64,000 nt of DNA from [Actinobacillus] rossii (GTDB lineage Bacteria > Pseudomonadota > Gammaproteobacteria > Enterobacterales > Pasteurellaceae): positions 1,984,001-2,048,000 of the forward strand of contig UFRQ01000003.1 in assembly GCA_900444965.1 (NCBI GenBank). Direction: 5' to 3'. The notes under the pieces are model-generated. The model searched no databases. It saw nothing but the letters and a program-made list of their open reading frames with translations, and had not been told where the DNA came from. Position 1 is the stretch's first letter, and every line of letters begins with the position of its first letter. The translations under genes were made by a program, and so were the position numbers. Positions 63,535-64,000 of this stretch are shown here, piece after piece.

Positions 63535-64000
63535 TGTAGAAGATCAAACCTAATCTGACAGTCCCCGTTTAGAATTACCGTGTCTGTCAGATTAATTTGA
63601 GCTTAAATTCTTTTCTGCCCAAATCCCTTTTCCATCAAGTAATGTTGCCATCGGTGTTCTGCCACAGCACATTTTTCCTTGATGTGTTCGATGGTGATTA
63701 TAATACATTAACCACTCATCTAAATCAGCTTGTAATGTCGCTAAATCCGTATATATTTTCTTCCTAAATGCGACTTGGTAAAATTCTTGTAAGATAGTCT
63801 TATGAAAACGTTCACAGATACCATTCGTCTGTGGATGCTTCACTTTCGTTTTAGTATGCTCTATGTCATTTATCGCTAAATAAAGCTCATAATCGTGATT
63901 TTCCACCTTGCCACAATATTCACTACCACGGTCGGTGAGAATACGCAACATCGGTAATCCTTGGGCTTCAAAGAACGGCAGGACTTTATCATTGAGCATA
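63535..64000 (-). mobile_element. IS481-family element, copy 3 (cut by window edge)
   Basis: It begins with TGTAGAAGATCAAACC and continues uninterrupted through the transposase-distal end, showing the intact form of the end that IS256 disrupted in copy 1. A few base differences from copy 1 (for example near 63885 and 63906) make it a distinct copy. The left flank is ATATAAAC. Confidence 0.9.
63592..64000 (-). CDS. IS481-family transposase, copy 3, C-terminal part
   Basis: The last 135-136 codons of the transposase, from MLNDKVLPFFEAQG to the stop, identical in protein sequence to copies 1 and 2. It includes the second Asp (LTDRGSEYCG) and the Glu (NGICERFHK) of the DDE triad. The start lies beyond the window, so integrity is unknown. 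Confidence 0.92.
   Translation of the reverse strand, partial: MLNDKVLPFFEAQGLPMLRILTDRGSEYCGKVENHDYELYLAINDIEHTKTKVKHPQTNGICERFHKTILQEFYQVAFRKKIYTDLATLQADLDEWLMYYNHHRTHQGKMCCGRTPMATLLDGKGIWAEKNLSSN

Larger units (their letters stand above)
37165..64000 (-). mobile_element. Mu-like transposable prophage, late region from right end (continues beyond window)
   Basis: A continuous minus-strand run of Mu-type late genes in Mu order, from lysozyme (63235) to com and a methylase (38310-37297). The right terminus is placed at 37165: the sequence there begins TG and continues TAAGCGCGCGAAA, like the MuA-bound Mu end, while pstS coding sense stops exactly at 37164. The 5 bp CTTTC (37160-37164) should be the target duplication. 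Repressor, transposase A/B and the early region are not in the window. A third IS481 copy lies at 63535 onward. Confidence 0.9.

Overview
The window is a chromosomal segment of a Pasteurellaceae bacterium, most likely a Haemophilus species. The 9-bp Hin-type DNA uptake signal AAGTGCGGT (USS) is scattered through it on both strands. The host proteins read as close relatives of the Haemophilus versions, and the intergenic DNA is AT-rich.

Left part (1-24,000): the 3' part of gyrA; a Cra/FruR regulator; nrdA behind a pair of NrdR boxes; a lipoprotein; a nested pair of insertion sequences (an IS256-family element inside the end of an IS481-family element); ftsH-rlmE; diaA-yraN-lpoA; rsmI; a PheC-like periplasmic protein; a multiply broken mltB; and a six-gene surface glycan operon (pyruvyl transferase, Wzx flippase, GT25, Wzy polymerase, two GT2 enzymes) resembling the Haemophilus lsg/O-antigen region. 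elyC follows, facing away.

Middle (24,000-37,164): a second IS481 + IS256 pair that has split a USS-pair terminator; ydgA, epmC, yhbY; tRNA-Gly(GCC) and tRNA-Leu(UAA) behind a strong promoter; dacB and greA; and the Pho module phoR-phoB-pstB-pstA-pstC plus the 3' part of pstS. pstS is cut at 37164/37165 by a prophage.

Right part (37,165-64,000): a Mu-like transposable prophage, all on the minus strand and entered from its right (late) end. Reading in phage order (right to left): lysis genes (GH108 lysozyme, small basic protein, holin, Rz/Rz1), gp27-gp28-gp29 packaging and portal, F, G, protease/scaffold, major head protein, head-tail genes, sheath, tube, frameshifted tail chaperone, tape measure, baseplate genes, fibre and fibre assembly, then com and a DNA adenine methylase. 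The early and transposition genes lie beyond the window, and a third IS481 copy enters the prophage at 63535.

Most notable signals: (1) three minus-strand intergenic sites sharing the 9-mer TGCTGAATG exactly 31 nt upstream of a -10-like hexamer, which look like the phage's activator-dependent late promoters; (2) a hairpin at the lysozyme start that read-through mRNA would form but late-promoter mRNA would not; (3) a Com-like zinc-knuckle protein next to a methylase whose start codon lies in a hairpin, a remodelled com-mom switch; (4) a canonical A-AAA-AAG frameshift site in the tail chaperone gene; (5) a toxin-like nuclease domain fused to the F head protein. These are read directly from sequence; their functions are inferences.
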